From: Desulfobacterales bacterium
Lineage (GTDB): Bacteria; Desulfobacterota; Desulfobacteria; Desulfobacterales; Desulfobacteraceae
Reading direction: 5' to 3'
Length of the DNA stretch: 13,634 nucleotides
NCBI GenBank assembly: GCA_022361535.1
Contig: JAKSAU010001291.1
Span: forward strand, 1-13,634
This document shows positions 1 through 8,429 of this stretch, piece after piece. Below the pieces are notes generated by a model. That model saw only the letters and a list, made by a program, of their open reading frames with translations, was not told the DNA's origin and did no database searches. Made by a program: the position numbers and the translations under genes. Each line of letters begins with the position of its first letter. The first letter of the stretch is position 1.

Positions 1-587
1 AGCATATCCACACCGATTTTTTTTACATCAATTTCCACCTTACCAGTTGCCTGAACTGCATCTGTATGAAACAGAATACCTTTTTCATTTGCTTTTTGGG
101 TTATTTCCTCAATAGGAAAAATCACTCCAGTCTCATTATTGGCCCACATTAAGGATATAATGGCTGTGTTGTCGGACATGGCATTGTATAGGGTATCTAA
201 ATCCAGACGCCCTTTTTTATCCACAGGAACAAAGGTGACCTCATAGCCTTTGTTCTTTTCCAGATAGGAAAACATATTTTTAATGGCCGGATGCTCCACC
301 ACCGAGGTTATGAGGTGTTTCTTTTCCGGGAAAGCGGTAATGGCTGCATTAATGGCGGCATTGTCACTTTCAGTACCGCAGGATGTGAATATAATTTCTT
401 CAGGATCTGCATTTATAAGGTCGGCTACCTGTTTACGGGCTTTGCGGATCTTTTTGCCCACCTGGTCCCCAAAGGTATACATGGATGAGGGATTTCCATA
501 AAAATCTCCTAGAAACGGCAGCATTTCCTGAATTACTTCATCCGCAACTTTAGTGGTGGCATTATTATCCGTGTAGATTACATCCAT
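1..587 (-). CDS. nifS: Cysteine desulfurase NifS/IscS type, 3' end cut by window edge
   Basis: This is a PLP-dependent cysteine desulfurase that takes sulfur from L-cysteine and passes it to the scaffold NifU for Fe-S cluster assembly. 195 codons are visible from the start MDVIYTDNNATTKV, typical of NifS. Visible family marks are His99 in EHP (stacks on PLP), Asn151/Glu152 in ANNETG, and Asp176 and Gln179 in FHTDAVQATGK (contacts to the PLP pyridine nitrogen and O3'). The Schiff-base Lys (about residue 202) and the catalytic Cys loop lie beyond the left edge, so activity cannot be judged. The start is supported by AAGGAA about 8 bases upstream. nifU ends 19 bp upstream on the same strand, so the two are almost certainly cotranscribed. 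The nifU partner and N-terminus favour the NifS branch over IscS; a housekeeping role is as likely as a nitrogen-fixation role. Confidence 0.95.
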   Translation of the reverse strand, partial: MDVIYTDNNATTKVADEVIQEMLPFLGDFYGNPSSMYTFGDQVGKKIRKARKQVADLINADPEEIIFTSCGTESDNAAINAAITAFPEKKHLITSVVEHPAIKNMFSYLEKNKGYEVTFVPVDKKGRLDLDTLYNAMSDNTAIISLMWANNETGVIFPIEEITQKANEKGILFHTDAVQATGKVEIDVKKIGVDM

Positions 588-606
588 AATTAAAATTCCT
601 TAAGGT

Positions 607-1176
607 TTAGTTTTCCTGAGTAGCTTTTGCTGAAGCAACCACTTCTTCAATCCGGTCAAGACATTTACCGCAACCGCCGCCGGCTTTTAGATAATTTGTG
701 ACATCTTCAGTTGTCTCAAGGCCATTCTGCTTAACAGCATCGATAATCTCAAGATCGGTCACATCAAAGCATTCACATACCATTTCTCCGGGTTTTTCAA
801 GAATCTGGATCCCCCGAAAATCGGCAATAGCCTTCTTAAGAGCGGATTGCCCCATAACTGAACAATGCATTTTCTCTTTAGGCAGCCCGCCTAAAAAATC
901 GGCAATATCATCATTGGTAACGTTGGCAGCCTCATCAAGGGTCATGCCTTTGATAATCTCTGTCAGGGCAGAGGAAGAAGCCACAGCCGAGGCACAGCCA
1001 AATGTCATAAAAGAAGCATCAATTATCCGTTCATTCTCATTTACTTTCAAAAAAAGCTTCAGTGCATCTCCACAGTTCAAAGACCCGGTTTCACCAACCG
1101 CATTGGCCCCTTCAAGCTCCCCAACATTTTTGGGGTTGAGAAAGTGTTCTTTTACCTTATCTGTATAATCCCACAT
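607..1176 (-). CDS. nifU: Fe-S cluster scaffold NifU, IscU domain plus BFD [2Fe-2S] domain, no Nfu domain
   Basis: This is the scaffold on which Fe-S clusters are built with sulfur from NifS. Residues 1-125 are an IscU/NifU_N domain with the three scaffold cysteines Cys35 (LNCGD), Cys61 (FGCAS) and Cys105 (MHCSVM). Residues about 130-178 are a BFD-like [2Fe-2S] domain with Cys134, Cys136, Cys169 and Cys172 (CEC and GGCGKC). The protein stops at 189 residues just after this domain. Azotobacter-type NifU has about 310 residues and a further C-terminal Nfu domain with CxxC, which is absent here. The next 19 bp run directly to nifS, so the shortness looks genuine rather than a frameshift. The start has a good ribosome site (AAGGAG, about 7 bases before ATG). 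Confidence 0.95.
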   Translation of the reverse strand: MWDYTDKVKEHFLNPKNVGELEGANAVGETGSLNCGDALKLFLKVNENERIIDASFMTFGCASAVASSSALTEIIKGMTLDEAANVTNDDIADFLGGLPKEKMHCSVMGQSALKKAIADFRGIQILEKPGEMVCECFDVTDLEIIDAVKQNGLETTEDVTNYLKAGGGCGKCLDRIEEVVASAKATQEN

Positions 1177-1234
1177 GATTTATCTCCTTAAATCCGCATA
1201 TTGCATCCCGGGACCTCCGGCGATGTCGTATAAA

Positions 1235-1262
1235 AAAATACTACATAGTGGTAGATTGTCAA
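1235..1262 (-). promoter_or_regulatory. Candidate sigma70 promoter with internal palindrome for nifU-nifS
   Basis: On the minus strand a perfect TTGACA (1257-1262) is followed, after 16 bp, by TATTTT (1235-1240). The spacer contains the inverted repeat CTAC-N6-GTAG (1241-1254), which fills most of the gap between the two boxes and so sits where a repressor would block polymerase. Fe-S assembly operons are often controlled by Rrf2/IscR-type regulators. That link is inference, because the half-sites do not clearly match a known IscR box. The promoter starts right after the sfsA stop, which suggests nifUS is transcribed independently of sfsA. Confidence 0.5.
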
Positions 1263-1270
1263 TTGCATTA

Positions 1271-2020
1271 CTATTTTTTATTTGCAAAAACCGAACCAAA
1301 ATCCAGTTGGACAGGAACAGGCTCATTTAAGCGAATGATGCCCGGATTCTCTAACGGGTCAATATGCACATCCCGTGTAATAATTCGGACTCCCTGCTCT
1401 GCTGCCCAAGTCAGTTTTTCAGCATACACTGAATCTATATCTGCAGCAGGGGTGAACAGGTTTGCATCAGTGCGTTGTATCAAATAAAAGATTACAGCCT
1501 CGTGGCCTTGTTCCTTAAGGAAGACAAGCTCATCCAGATGTTTTTGCCCCCGGGTGGTGACAGCATCGGGAAACATGGCAACGCCATCTTCCACAAGCGT
1601 ACAGTTTTTGATCTCTACATAACACCTTGCGCCGGCATCATCCTCCAGCATCAGGTCCAGGCGTGTATGATCAGATGTCTTCACCTCTGATTTGACCCGG
1701 TTATACATGGACAACTCAGATACCATGCCGTTTTCTATGGATTGTTTGACCAGTTTATTGGGCACCTGGGTATTGATACCGATATATGATGCGTTTGTTT
1801 GTATCACCTCCCAGGTGTACTTGAGCTTGCGCTTGGGATTATCGCTTTTGGATATCCATACAGGCGCCCCTTTTTGCGCACACCCTTTCATGGAGCCGGA
1901 ATTGGGGCAATGGGCCGTTACCACCTGGCCGTCACCCAGTTCAACATCTGCAAGAAACCGCTTATACCGTTTAACCAGGCGTCCTTCGATCAATGGAGGA
2001 AGTTCATATCCGTTATACAT
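1271..2020 (-). CDS. sfsA: SfsA family DNA-binding/nuclease-like protein
   Basis: SfsA (sugar fermentation stimulation protein) was named from E. coli, where extra copies affect maltose utilisation. Its physiological role is unsettled, and the family has an N-terminal OB-like domain and a C-terminal nuclease-like domain. At 249 residues it is close to the usual 230-245. Diagnostic segments are CPNSGSM (38-44), HTRLDLML (118-125), VEIKNCTL (135-142, an E-x-K pair as in PD-(D/E)xK nucleases) and FPDAVTTRGQKHL (150-162). Its ATG lies inside the end of the preceding gene, an overlap of 8 bp, so translation is probably coupled. I would not infer a sugar-related role from this context. Confidence 0.93.
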   Translation of the reverse strand: MYNGYELPPLIEGRLVKRYKRFLADVELGDGQVVTAHCPNSGSMKGCAQKGAPVWISKSDNPKRKLKYTWEVIQTNASYIGINTQVPNKLVKQSIENGMVSELSMYNRVKSEVKTSDHTRLDLMLEDDAGARCYVEIKNCTLVEDGVAMFPDAVTTRGQKHLDELVFLKEQGHEAVIFYLIQRTDANLFTPAADIDSVYAEKLTWAAEQGVRIITRDVHIDPLENPGIIRLNEPVPVQLDFGSVFANKK

Positions 2021-2822
2021 TCAACTGCTTGCTCCTTATAAATTCTTTTAGGTCGTTTACATCAAACTGGCGTCGGATGCCAAATCGGGTTAGAGCAAAA
2101 TCATATTTGACCGGGTCTTCAGGATTAATTCGCCTGAATCCCCTGGTAATTTCACGGGCACAAATTTTATCTGCTGATTTGCGTTTCGTAAACCCGAGCA
2201 TCTTCCCGATCTTGTACATATGTGTATCAATGGGATAAATTAGCGAGGCAGGTGAGACATTAGACCATCCTCCGGGATCTACATCATCTTGTCGGATCAT
2301 CCACCTTAAAAACAGATGGCTTCTTTTACAGGCGGATGTTTTCATCGGATCTGCCAGCAGATGTCCTACGTCACCACTCCGGCCAATCCCCTGATAAATC
2401 GAATTTAAACCGTTGAATATATCTGTCTTTTTCCCTGCCCCTTTAGCAAAGCAGGCAGCAATAGAACCATGCTCATACAAAACGTCCTGCAGTCCCATCA
2501 CAAGAGCAGTTACATGCGACCCTTTGGCAAACCGGTATTTAAACCCTTTGAACACCTTTGCCACGGTAGCCTGATCCGCGTTTATCATAAACCGGTAAGG
2601 GGAAGGTCCAAAAGCATCAAGTACCCTTGAGACCGTTTTCATGATCAGTTCTACACGCCCGTAAGCCAGGGATGAGGCAACAAAACCTGCTATTTCACGA
2701 TCCAGGGGATCCGGATAGTTGTAAAGAAAAAGCAGGGGATCCGGATCAACATAGTCTTTTTTGTTGTACCGGTCATATAGAATATCCAGCTTGGATTTGA
2801 GTTTCTCACGTTTAATTCTCAT
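2013..2822 (-). CDS. DUF2400 / TIGR02757 family protein
   Basis: This 269-residue protein has the conserved order of the TIGR02757 (DUF2400) family: a helical N-terminus with DPLDREIAGFVASSLAYGR (38-56), FGPSPYRFM near 71-79, LFLRWMIRQDDVDPGGW (170-186) and SLIYPIDTHMYKIGKMLG (193-210). The family has no established function. The PIDTHMYKIGKMLG segment looks like the DTHxxR-xxRLG stretch around the catalytic Asp of HhH-GPD DNA glycosylases, and I offer that resemblance only as a hint. No strong Shine-Dalgarno precedes the ATG, so the start is less secure than the frame. It overlaps sfsA by 8 bp, and the 143-bp gap from the upstream kinase gene shows no convincing terminator, so read-through is possible. 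Confidence 0.85.
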   Translation of the reverse strand: MRIKREKLKSKLDILYDRYNKKDYVDPDPLLFLYNYPDPLDREIAGFVASSLAYGRVELIMKTVSRVLDAFGPSPYRFMINADQATVAKVFKGFKYRFAKGSHVTALVMGLQDVLYEHGSIAACFAKGAGKKTDIFNGLNSIYQGIGRSGDVGHLLADPMKTSACKRSHLFLRWMIRQDDVDPGGWSNVSPASLIYPIDTHMYKIGKMLGFTKRKSADKICAREITRGFRRINPEDPVKYDFALTRFGIRRQFDVNDLKEFIRSKQLNV

Positions 2823-2965
2823 GGAAATGAAGTAAGCAAAATATGGACCGCAGGATGCCTTTCAGCAGGTATGAAAAAGGCAGTCATCTAAATAAGGTGT
2901 ATGAGTCCCGCATTTTCTAAGATCCTGTACCAGCAACTGAGATAATCCCGTTTTTCTCACCGGTT

Positions 2966-5900
2966 TTATTCTGCTACTTCTATACGGTTTCTGCCTTTTT
3001 CCTTTGCACGGTACAAAGCCCTGTCAGCCAACCTGATAAATGCCTTGACATTCAGCTGTTTACCAGGCACCACACTTGCGATTCCCATACTCAGTGTAAT
3101 GATATCTCCAACTTGGGAAGCGTGATGGGCAATACTAAGATCTTTTATTTTGCTTTGAAGGTTGAAAGCAATATGGCGTGCCCCTTCAATACCGGAGTTG
3201 GACAAAACCATGACAAACTCTTCGCCACCGTAACGTGCAGCCAGATCTCCCGGCCGCTTTAAGGTCTCTTTCATGGTGCGCGCCACCTTCTTGAGGCAGT
3301 CATCTCCGGCCTGGTGTCCGTATGCATCGTTGTAGTTTTTAAAATAATCAATATCGCAAAGGATCACTGAGATGGGACGGTTTTCCCTTTGACCCCGTTT
3401 CCATTCCGACGCCAGAAACTCATCAAAATACCTTCGGTTGGCAATTTGAGTAAGACCGTCCAAAGAGGCCAATTCGTGCAGTTCCCTGTTTGCAACTTTT
3501 AAAGCAGCCTCTGCCCGCTTTCGTTCAAACACCTCAGCCTGAAGTTCTGCGGTCCTCTCTGCCACCTTTTGTTCAAGGGTGTTATATAAAGATGCATTCT
3601 CGATTGAAATGGCTGCCTGTATTGAAAGCAGGATCAAGGCTTCGATCCTGTCAGGAGTGAAAGCATCACTGATCAGATTGTTTTCCAGATAGATCAGACC
3701 GTCAAGCTTAGTTTTGTTCAACAAAGGGGTGCATAAAATTGACCTGGGTTTATGCCGAACCACATAGGGGTCACGGATAAAACCCCCTTCGTTCACAGCA
3801 TCGCTGAGCACTACATTTTCACGGGTTCTGGCAGCGAAGTTAACAACTGCAGAACAAAAAATTTCATCTTCCGGTACTTCTGAAATCAATCGGGATTGGA
3901 AAATTTGGGATTCGTTATTTTCCATATCGCCTTCGGCAGCAAGCCAGAGCATGTCGTTAGAAGATAATACCAGAACCCCCCTTTGGGCACCTGCATTTTC
4001 CATGAGAATAAACATTAGTGTTTTCAGCAGCTTTTCCAATACGATTTCACCTGAAATAGCCTGGGCAGCTTTCATTACTGAAATCAAATCCAGGGCTTGA
4101 GACCTGTTGGTGGTCATAATGGTTTCCCGGACCTGTATATCATCAGCTGTGAGCGCCGTTCCCGGGTAGATCTCATCAAAATACCGGACTTTACGTTTGG
4201 CTCCCCAATGAAGATATCCGTGGCGGGCCTCAATCAGGTAACCCCGTGCAGCCCGTTTACGCCCCTTCTCAAGAAAGTATTGTCCTGCCAATTCATTGGC
4301 CATAGCCGCATGATGGAGGTATTGGTTTTGCTCGGCATTTTCCACGGCTTTATCATAAAATGCCATGGCACTCTGGTCATCACCCGCCAGTCTTGCGTTT
4401 TCCGCTTTCATCAGACAGAGGCGGTGGCTGTAGTTATCTGGACAGTGGTTCGCCCAGTTCTCCATATTTTCCAGGCACTCATCCATAACAGCTTTGTATT
4501 CTTTCTTTTGCTCTTGGTTAAAACGAGGCCAGGAACCGGCCAAGACCAGAAAGGTAAAAAAGAAATGATCCGGATACATCATCAGGCTGAAAGTATAACT
4601 GCGGTATTTTTCAGCTTTAAGGGCTGCTTCTAAGGCAAGCTCCATTTCCCCGTAAATAAAAAACACAAATGTTTTGTAAATATAATGCCAGAATAACCCC
4701 ACATCAAAGGGCATTGACTCCATGGTCTTTACACATTCAGCCTCGTTGAACTCGTCCGTATCCAGGCTGGTCCGGGTCCCTGTTTTGTCCATTAAATGGG
4801 TCAGTTTTGCCTTTTGGGCCTCCATAATCAAGACCAATGGAGCGAATTCCGCTTCCCGGATATAGGATTCATACGTTCTTGCCGTTCTCAAGACCTTGGG
4901 CAAAGGATCGCCCTTAATCAAGCGGGCCGTACGAATAAACGACGCAGCCCACGCCCCCCACCAGATTTCCCCGGACTGGACACAGTATTTATAAGACTGC
5001 TCATAAATGGGGATATTTGTCTTAACATGGTTTTTATAATGGTTTACAAAATTGCAATAGGTATTGAGTACCTTAGGCGCAAGAAGGGGATCCAGGTATT
5101 TGTCCACAAGACGCATGGCAAGTCGGCCAAAGGCGTAGGCCCGGTCGTAGTCCTTGGTGTTGGACATGACAATGGCATAAAAGATATGGCCCACAGCAGT
5201 GACGGCAGACTGGCCACGGGTCACTGAGAGCTTGATCATCATCAGTGCCGGCAGCAGCATCTGCTCGTTGGCTGTCATAAACATGCAAACCCACAAGCCA
5301 TGGAGCATACCGCAGCAGACAATCGCGTCTTTGTCTTCCATGGCAGGTCCGTTTTCAAGCTCAAGAATATCAGACTCGTTCTCGGCATATTGGGATATTT
5401 CTGCCAGGATGTTCTGGGTGGCCGTCCCATGCGCGTCCGGGTCGTCGGGGATGTCAAAACCAAACAATGCAAGGCCCTGTTTGCCCAACTCAATACCACG
5501 GTCATAATTATAGTTGATATGGCATATGCGGATCATCAACTCATAGAGTTCGCCACTATCATGCCTGGAGCGGGAATTGGTTTTGGCCAGTTCAAAAACC
5601 TCTTCAGCCTGGTCAAGACTGCCGCAAAGAAATTCTAATTCAATCCGTTCCCTGCAAAGAGCAAACAATGTATTATAGTCTTCTTCCCAACCGTTGTCAG
5701 AAAGCAGGTCCATGCCCTGCCCGACGTATTTATGGGCTGCATCATATGCAGTCGCTGCCTTGGCTTTTTGGGCAGCAGATAGGTTCAACGCGGCAAGACC
5801 ACGGCGTTCTTTTCTGTCTGTAATCTTGTGGACGCTGAAATTCAAATGATTGACAATCTCAAAAAGACGCTCATCCAGCTTGTCTTGCGATGTATTTTCC

Positions 5901-8047
5901 AATAAAAGGCGGCCTGCCTTAAGGTGCACATCAGACCGCTTTTCATGGGACAGGCCGGAATATGCGGCTTCCTGGACACGATCATGAAAAAACTTGTACC
6001 AGGTATTCTCCGGATCAGTTCCGTCGCTTTCTCCCCATCGCCCATAGGTACAGGCATCACCCTGGGGAATGACCAATTCTTCTTTTACGGCGTCCCATAA
6101 TCCCTTTGCAATTTCCACAAAAGAGGCTTGACTGATAATGGCAAGGGTTCCCAAATCAAAACGATTCCCCAAACAGGAAGCCACAACGAGAAGCTCACGG
6201 GTTTTGTCCGGCAGTATTTCGATTTTTCGGACCAAAAGATCAGCTACGTTATCACTGATACCAAGGGCCGTGATGCTTTCCATATTCCACCGCCAGCACC
6301 GGTCTGATGAAGAATAATACAACAGGCCGTCGTCATGGAGACGCATTAGAAGCCGAAGCAGAAAAAAGGGATTGCCGTCAGTTTTTTGCTGAAGCAGTTC
6401 AGCCAGGCAAGCAATTTCCTGCCCGCGGCCGCCAATGGCATCACCGACCAATTCTGTAGTATCACTCAAGGAAAGCGGCCCTAAGGTAAGTGTAGAAAAA
6501 AGCGTGTCTACAGGCTTATTTTGGCGTATCTCGTCCAAAGTCAGCATCAGGGGGTGGGCAGGGGAAACTTCATTGTCACGATAGGCCCCGAGCACCATCA
6601 GATATCCTTTGCTGTGCCTGGTCATAAGACTTTTAATCAATCCCAAAGAGGCAGGATCGGCCCATTGTAAATCATCCAGAAAAAGAACAAGGGGATGAGA
6701 TTCGTTGCAAAAAATCTGTAAAAAGCGGTTAAAAACCTTATTGAACCGTTTCTGGGCCTCAGTACCCGACATCTTTGCGACCGGTGGCTGGGGGCCAATG
6801 ATATGTTCAAGCTCCGGCAGAACTTCTGTTAACACCCGTGCTTCATCACCTAAGTTTTTTTCTAAGCGGTTTCGCCATACGGCCAGTTGGTCGTCGTTTT
6901 CGCCCAACAAATACTCTACCAGCTTTTTAACTGCCTGAAGAATTGAATAATAGGGAATCTCTTGCTGGAATTGATCAAACTTGCCCGAGATAAAATATCC
7001 CCTTTTCTCGGCTACCGGCCTGTACATTTCCTTAACCAAAGAGGACTTGCCTACACCGGAATAACCAGCCACCATCATCAACTCTGTACCGCCCTGCTCT
7101 ACCCGTGAAAAGGCTTGCGTCAGTTTTGATATATCTTTGGTACGGCCATACAACTTCTGTGGCATCAAAAACTGGCCGTACACATCCTGCCGACCAATTG
7201 GGAAATCATCTATATGGCCGGTAGCCAAAAGCGTCTCAAGACAGGCCCCAAGATCTGCGGCAACGCCTGAAGCACTTCGATAACGATCTTCAGCCATTTT
7301 GGACATCAATTTCATGATAATGCCGGATATCACACGGGGAATACCCGGATCTATTTCATGGGGTGGTGCCGGCATTCTTGCAATATGACTATGCACCAGT
7401 TCCATAGGATCAGTTGCAGCAAACGGCAGGCTTCTTGTAAACAATTCATAAAGGGTCACACCTAAAGAATAAAGGTCTGTTCTGTAGTCTGCAGACCGGT
7501 TCATCCGTCCGGTCTGCTCAGGTGAGATATGGGTCAGGGTACCTTCCATCACTTCAGGATTGACAGGGTTTCTGACTTCGCGGCTTAACTCAGTTGAAAT
7601 ACCAAAATCAATAAACTCCACCTGGTCAATATCAGGATTCCAGATAATATTTGTGGGGTTGATATCCTTATGGATAATTTTGCGTGCATGTATTTGATCA
7701 ACGATATTAGCGATCCTAATTCCCAACTTCAGGCATTGTTCCAGGGACATTTTTTCTGTTTGGGCTTCCATCAGTTTTGACAAGGATTCGCCATTGATAT
7801 CTTTGAGAACTAAAACCGCCCGTTTTCCCGACGTTTCAAAATCCAGCGCCCGGACCACGCCGTCGATCTGTAAATCACGTGTCATGGCGTATTCCATTTT
7901 GAACCGGGCCAGCTCTTCAGGCGTAGGGTATTCTGAATTCAGCAGCTTTAAGACAACAGGCTCCCCGTCAATTTCCCGCATCCCTCTGAAAATCAGCGTA
8001 TTTTTGCCTTCGTGTATGATTTCGTCAATCCGATACCCTGGTATCAT
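2966..8047 (-). CDS. Giant Ser/Thr kinase - AAA ATPase - helical repeat - GAF - GGDEF signalling protein
   Basis: This 1693-residue multidomain sensor has five regions. (1) About 5-270 is a Ser/Thr kinase: Lys34 in VVLKLL, catalytic loop HKDINPTN (126-133, HKD instead of HRD), DFG 147-149, SPE 175-177, Asp191. (2) About 298-560 is an AAA_16/ORC-like ATPase: Walker A GYSGVGKS (328-335), Walker B LVLFLDD (453-459). (3) About 620-1300 is a TPR-like helical middle. (4) About 1333-1484 is a GAF domain followed by a coiled coil (1485-1525). (5) About 1526-1690 is a GGDEF domain with GGEEF 1607-1611 and an RxxD inhibitory site RPGD 1598-1601, spaced as in active feedback-controlled cyclases. The N-terminal part follows HstK-like proteins, which usually end in a histidine kinase; here the output is predicted c-di-GMP synthesis. 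No transmembrane segment is evident, so it is likely cytoplasmic. AGGAAAAG precedes the ATG. The GAF ligand is unknown. Confidence 0.95.
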   Translation of the reverse strand: MIPGYRIDEIIHEGKNTLIFRGMREIDGEPVVLKLLNSEYPTPEELARFKMEYAMTRDLQIDGVVRALDFETSGKRAVLVLKDINGESLSKLMEAQTEKMSLEQCLKLGIRIANIVDQIHARKIIHKDINPTNIIWNPDIDQVEFIDFGISTELSREVRNPVNPEVMEGTLTHISPEQTGRMNRSADYRTDLYSLGVTLYELFTRSLPFAATDPMELVHSHIARMPAPPHEIDPGIPRVISGIIMKLMSKMAEDRYRSASGVAADLGACLETLLATGHIDDFPIGRQDVYGQFLMPQKLYGRTKDISKLTQAFSRVEQGGTELMMVAGYSGVGKSSLVKEMYRPVAEKRGYFISGKFDQFQQEIPYYSILQAVKKLVEYLLGENDDQLAVWRNRLEKNLGDEARVLTEVLPELEHIIGPQPPVAKMSGTEAQKRFNKVFNRFLQIFCNESHPLVLFLDDLQWADPASLGLIKSLMTRHSKGYLMVLGAYRDNEVSPAHPLMLTLDEIRQNKPVDTLFSTLTLGPLSLSDTTELVGDAIGGRGQEIACLAELLQQKTDGNPFFLLRLLMRLHDDGLLYYSSSDRCWRWNMESITALGISDNVADLLVRKIEILPDKTRELLVVASCLGNRFDLGTLAIISQASFVEIAKGLWDAVKEELVIPQGDACTYGRWGESDGTDPENTWYKFFHDRVQEAAYSGLSHEKRSDVHLKAGRLLLENTSQDKLDERLFEIVNHLNFSVHKITDRKERRGLAALNLSAAQKAKAATAYDAAHKYVGQGMDLLSDNGWEEDYNTLFALCRERIELEFLCGSLDQAEEVFELAKTNSRSRHDSGELYELMIRICHINYNYDRGIELGKQGLALFGFDIPDDPDAHGTATQNILAEISQYAENESDILELENGPAMEDKDAIVCCGMLHGLWVCMFMTANEQMLLPALMMIKLSVTRGQSAVTAVGHIFYAIVMSNTKDYDRAYAFGRLAMRLVDKYLDPLLAPKVLNTYCNFVNHYKNHVKTNIPIYEQSYKYCVQSGEIWWGAWAASFIRTARLIKGDPLPKVLRTARTYESYIREAEFAPLVLIMEAQKAKLTHLMDKTGTRTSLDTDEFNEAECVKTMESMPFDVGLFWHYIYKTFVFFIYGEMELALEAALKAEKYRSYTFSLMMYPDHFFFTFLVLAGSWPRFNQEQKKEYKAVMDECLENMENWANHCPDNYSHRLCLMKAENARLAGDDQSAMAFYDKAVENAEQNQYLHHAAMANELAGQYFLEKGRKRAARGYLIEARHGYLHWGAKRKVRYFDEIYPGTALTADDIQVRETIMTTNRSQALDLISVMKAAQAISGEIVLEKLLKTLMFILMENAGAQRGVLVLSSNDMLWLAAEGDMENNESQIFQSRLISEVPEDEIFCSAVVNFAARTRENVVLSDAVNEGGFIRDPYVVRHKPRSILCTPLLNKTKLDGLIYLENNLISDAFTPDRIEALILLSIQAAISIENASLYNTLEQKVAERTAELQAEVFERKRAEAALKVANRELHELASLDGLTQIANRRYFDEFLASEWKRGQRENRPISVILCDIDYFKNYNDAYGHQAGDDCLKKVARTMKETLKRPGDLAARYGGEEFVMVLSNSGIEGARHIAFNLQSKIKDLSIAHHASQVGDIITLSMGIASVVPGKQLNVKAFIRLADRALYRAKEKGRNRIEVAE

Positions 8048-8105
8048 TTAAACTTTTCCTGTTTTCGAAATTCAAGTTATAACGGTTCTTTCATGCAGAC
8101 CTTCT

Positions 8106-8134
8106 AATTTATCAGGCATCTGCACTTGGGTCAA
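8106..8134 (-). promoter_or_regulatory. Candidate promoter of the kinase-GGDEF gene
   Basis: On the minus strand TTGACC (8129-8134) and TAAATT (8106-8111) are separated by exactly 17 bp, a good sigma70 pair. The predicted transcript would start near 8099 and have a leader of about 50 bases before the ATG at 8047. Confidence 0.55.
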
Positions 8135-8148
8135 ATCCAAAACCCAAG
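8125..8148. promoter_or_regulatory. Inverted repeat over the -35 box, possible operator
   Basis: A perfect 7-bp inverted repeat, CTTGGGT (8125-8131) and ACCCAAG (8142-8148), has a 10-bp centre and covers part of the -35 box of the kinase-GGDEF promoter. Position and symmetry suggest a regulator site. The regulator is unknown, and no regulator gene is adjacent. Confidence 0.35.
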
Positions 8149-8202
8149 AGCAAAGGCATTTAACTGTTACATGGCACAGAGGCTGTATTTATTACGCAAA
8201 GC

Positions 8203-8277
8203 GGCGTCGGGCGTATTTTATAATAAAAGACGGAAGCGGTATCTAAGAACTCACTGGTGTTATTTGTATACATGCCC
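8203..8277 (+). repeat. Diverged hairpin element, copy A (upstream of proC)
   Basis: By hand alignment the first 46 bases match 9407-9453 at about 34 of 47 columns with one gap, and both copies then share ATTTGTATA and ATGCCC further on in the same order. In this copy CGTATTTTAT (8212-8221) and ATAAAAGACG (8223-8232) fold into a hairpin of up to 9 pairs with one mismatch. The bases GGCGT (8203-8207) can pair with ATGCC (8272-8276) to close a helix around it. Orientation matches the other copy. Whether it acts as RNA, as a protein site or is a decayed repeat is not known. Confidence 0.45.
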
Positions 8278-8356
8278 CGTTTTAAACGCGATCCATGCGC
8301 TTGATATTTTTTTGTCTTTGCATCATGTCTATTGTCATTTGGCCCCTCAATTTCCC

Positions 8357-8386
8357 TTGACAGAGTTTTACCCGGAGCCGTAATAT
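8357..8386 (+). promoter_or_regulatory. proC promoter
   Basis: A perfect TTGACA (8357-8362) lies 18 bp before TAATAT (8381-8386). The predicted start near 8393 gives a leader of about 37 bases to the proC ATG, with AAGGAG (8419-8424) as ribosome site five bases before the start codon. Confidence 0.65.
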
Positions 8387-8429
8387 GTTTTTTTTAATTA
8401 TTTTTATACATAGTACATAAGGAGACCAG

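Larger units (their letters stand above)
8048..8429. other. 382-bp divergent intergenic region
   Basis: This non-coding stretch separates the kinase-GGDEF gene (leftward) from proC (rightward). It holds the kinase promoter and palindrome (8106-8148), a hairpin-forming element related to one downstream of proC (8203-8277), and the proC promoter (8357-8386). The open frames crossing it lack ribosome sites and family resemblance, so I do not call a gene here. Confidence 0.8.

Noticed and set aside
2857..2881. GCCTTT/AAAGGC hairpin in the gap after the kinase gene
   Set aside because: It has only 6 pairs with a 13-base loop and no T-run; it is too weak to call a terminator.
4097..4633. 178-codon plus-strand frame, and similar frames at 4796-5227 and 698-1168
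   Set aside because: These lie wholly inside well-supported minus-strand genes and show no recognisable motifs; they are shadow frames.
8171..8210. GGCACAG ... ACGCAAAGC resembles the core of a c-di-GMP-I (GEMM) riboswitch, tempting beside a GGDEF gene
   Set aside because: The AAACC segment, the paired P1b helix around it, the CCTAA receptor and the second helix are not found in order, and it points toward proC rather than the GGDEF gene.
8126..8383. 85-codon plus-strand frame upstream of proC
   Set aside because: It starts with a non-ATG codon and no ribosome site, and it runs across the kinase promoter, the hairpin element and the proC -35 box. It has no family-like pattern.
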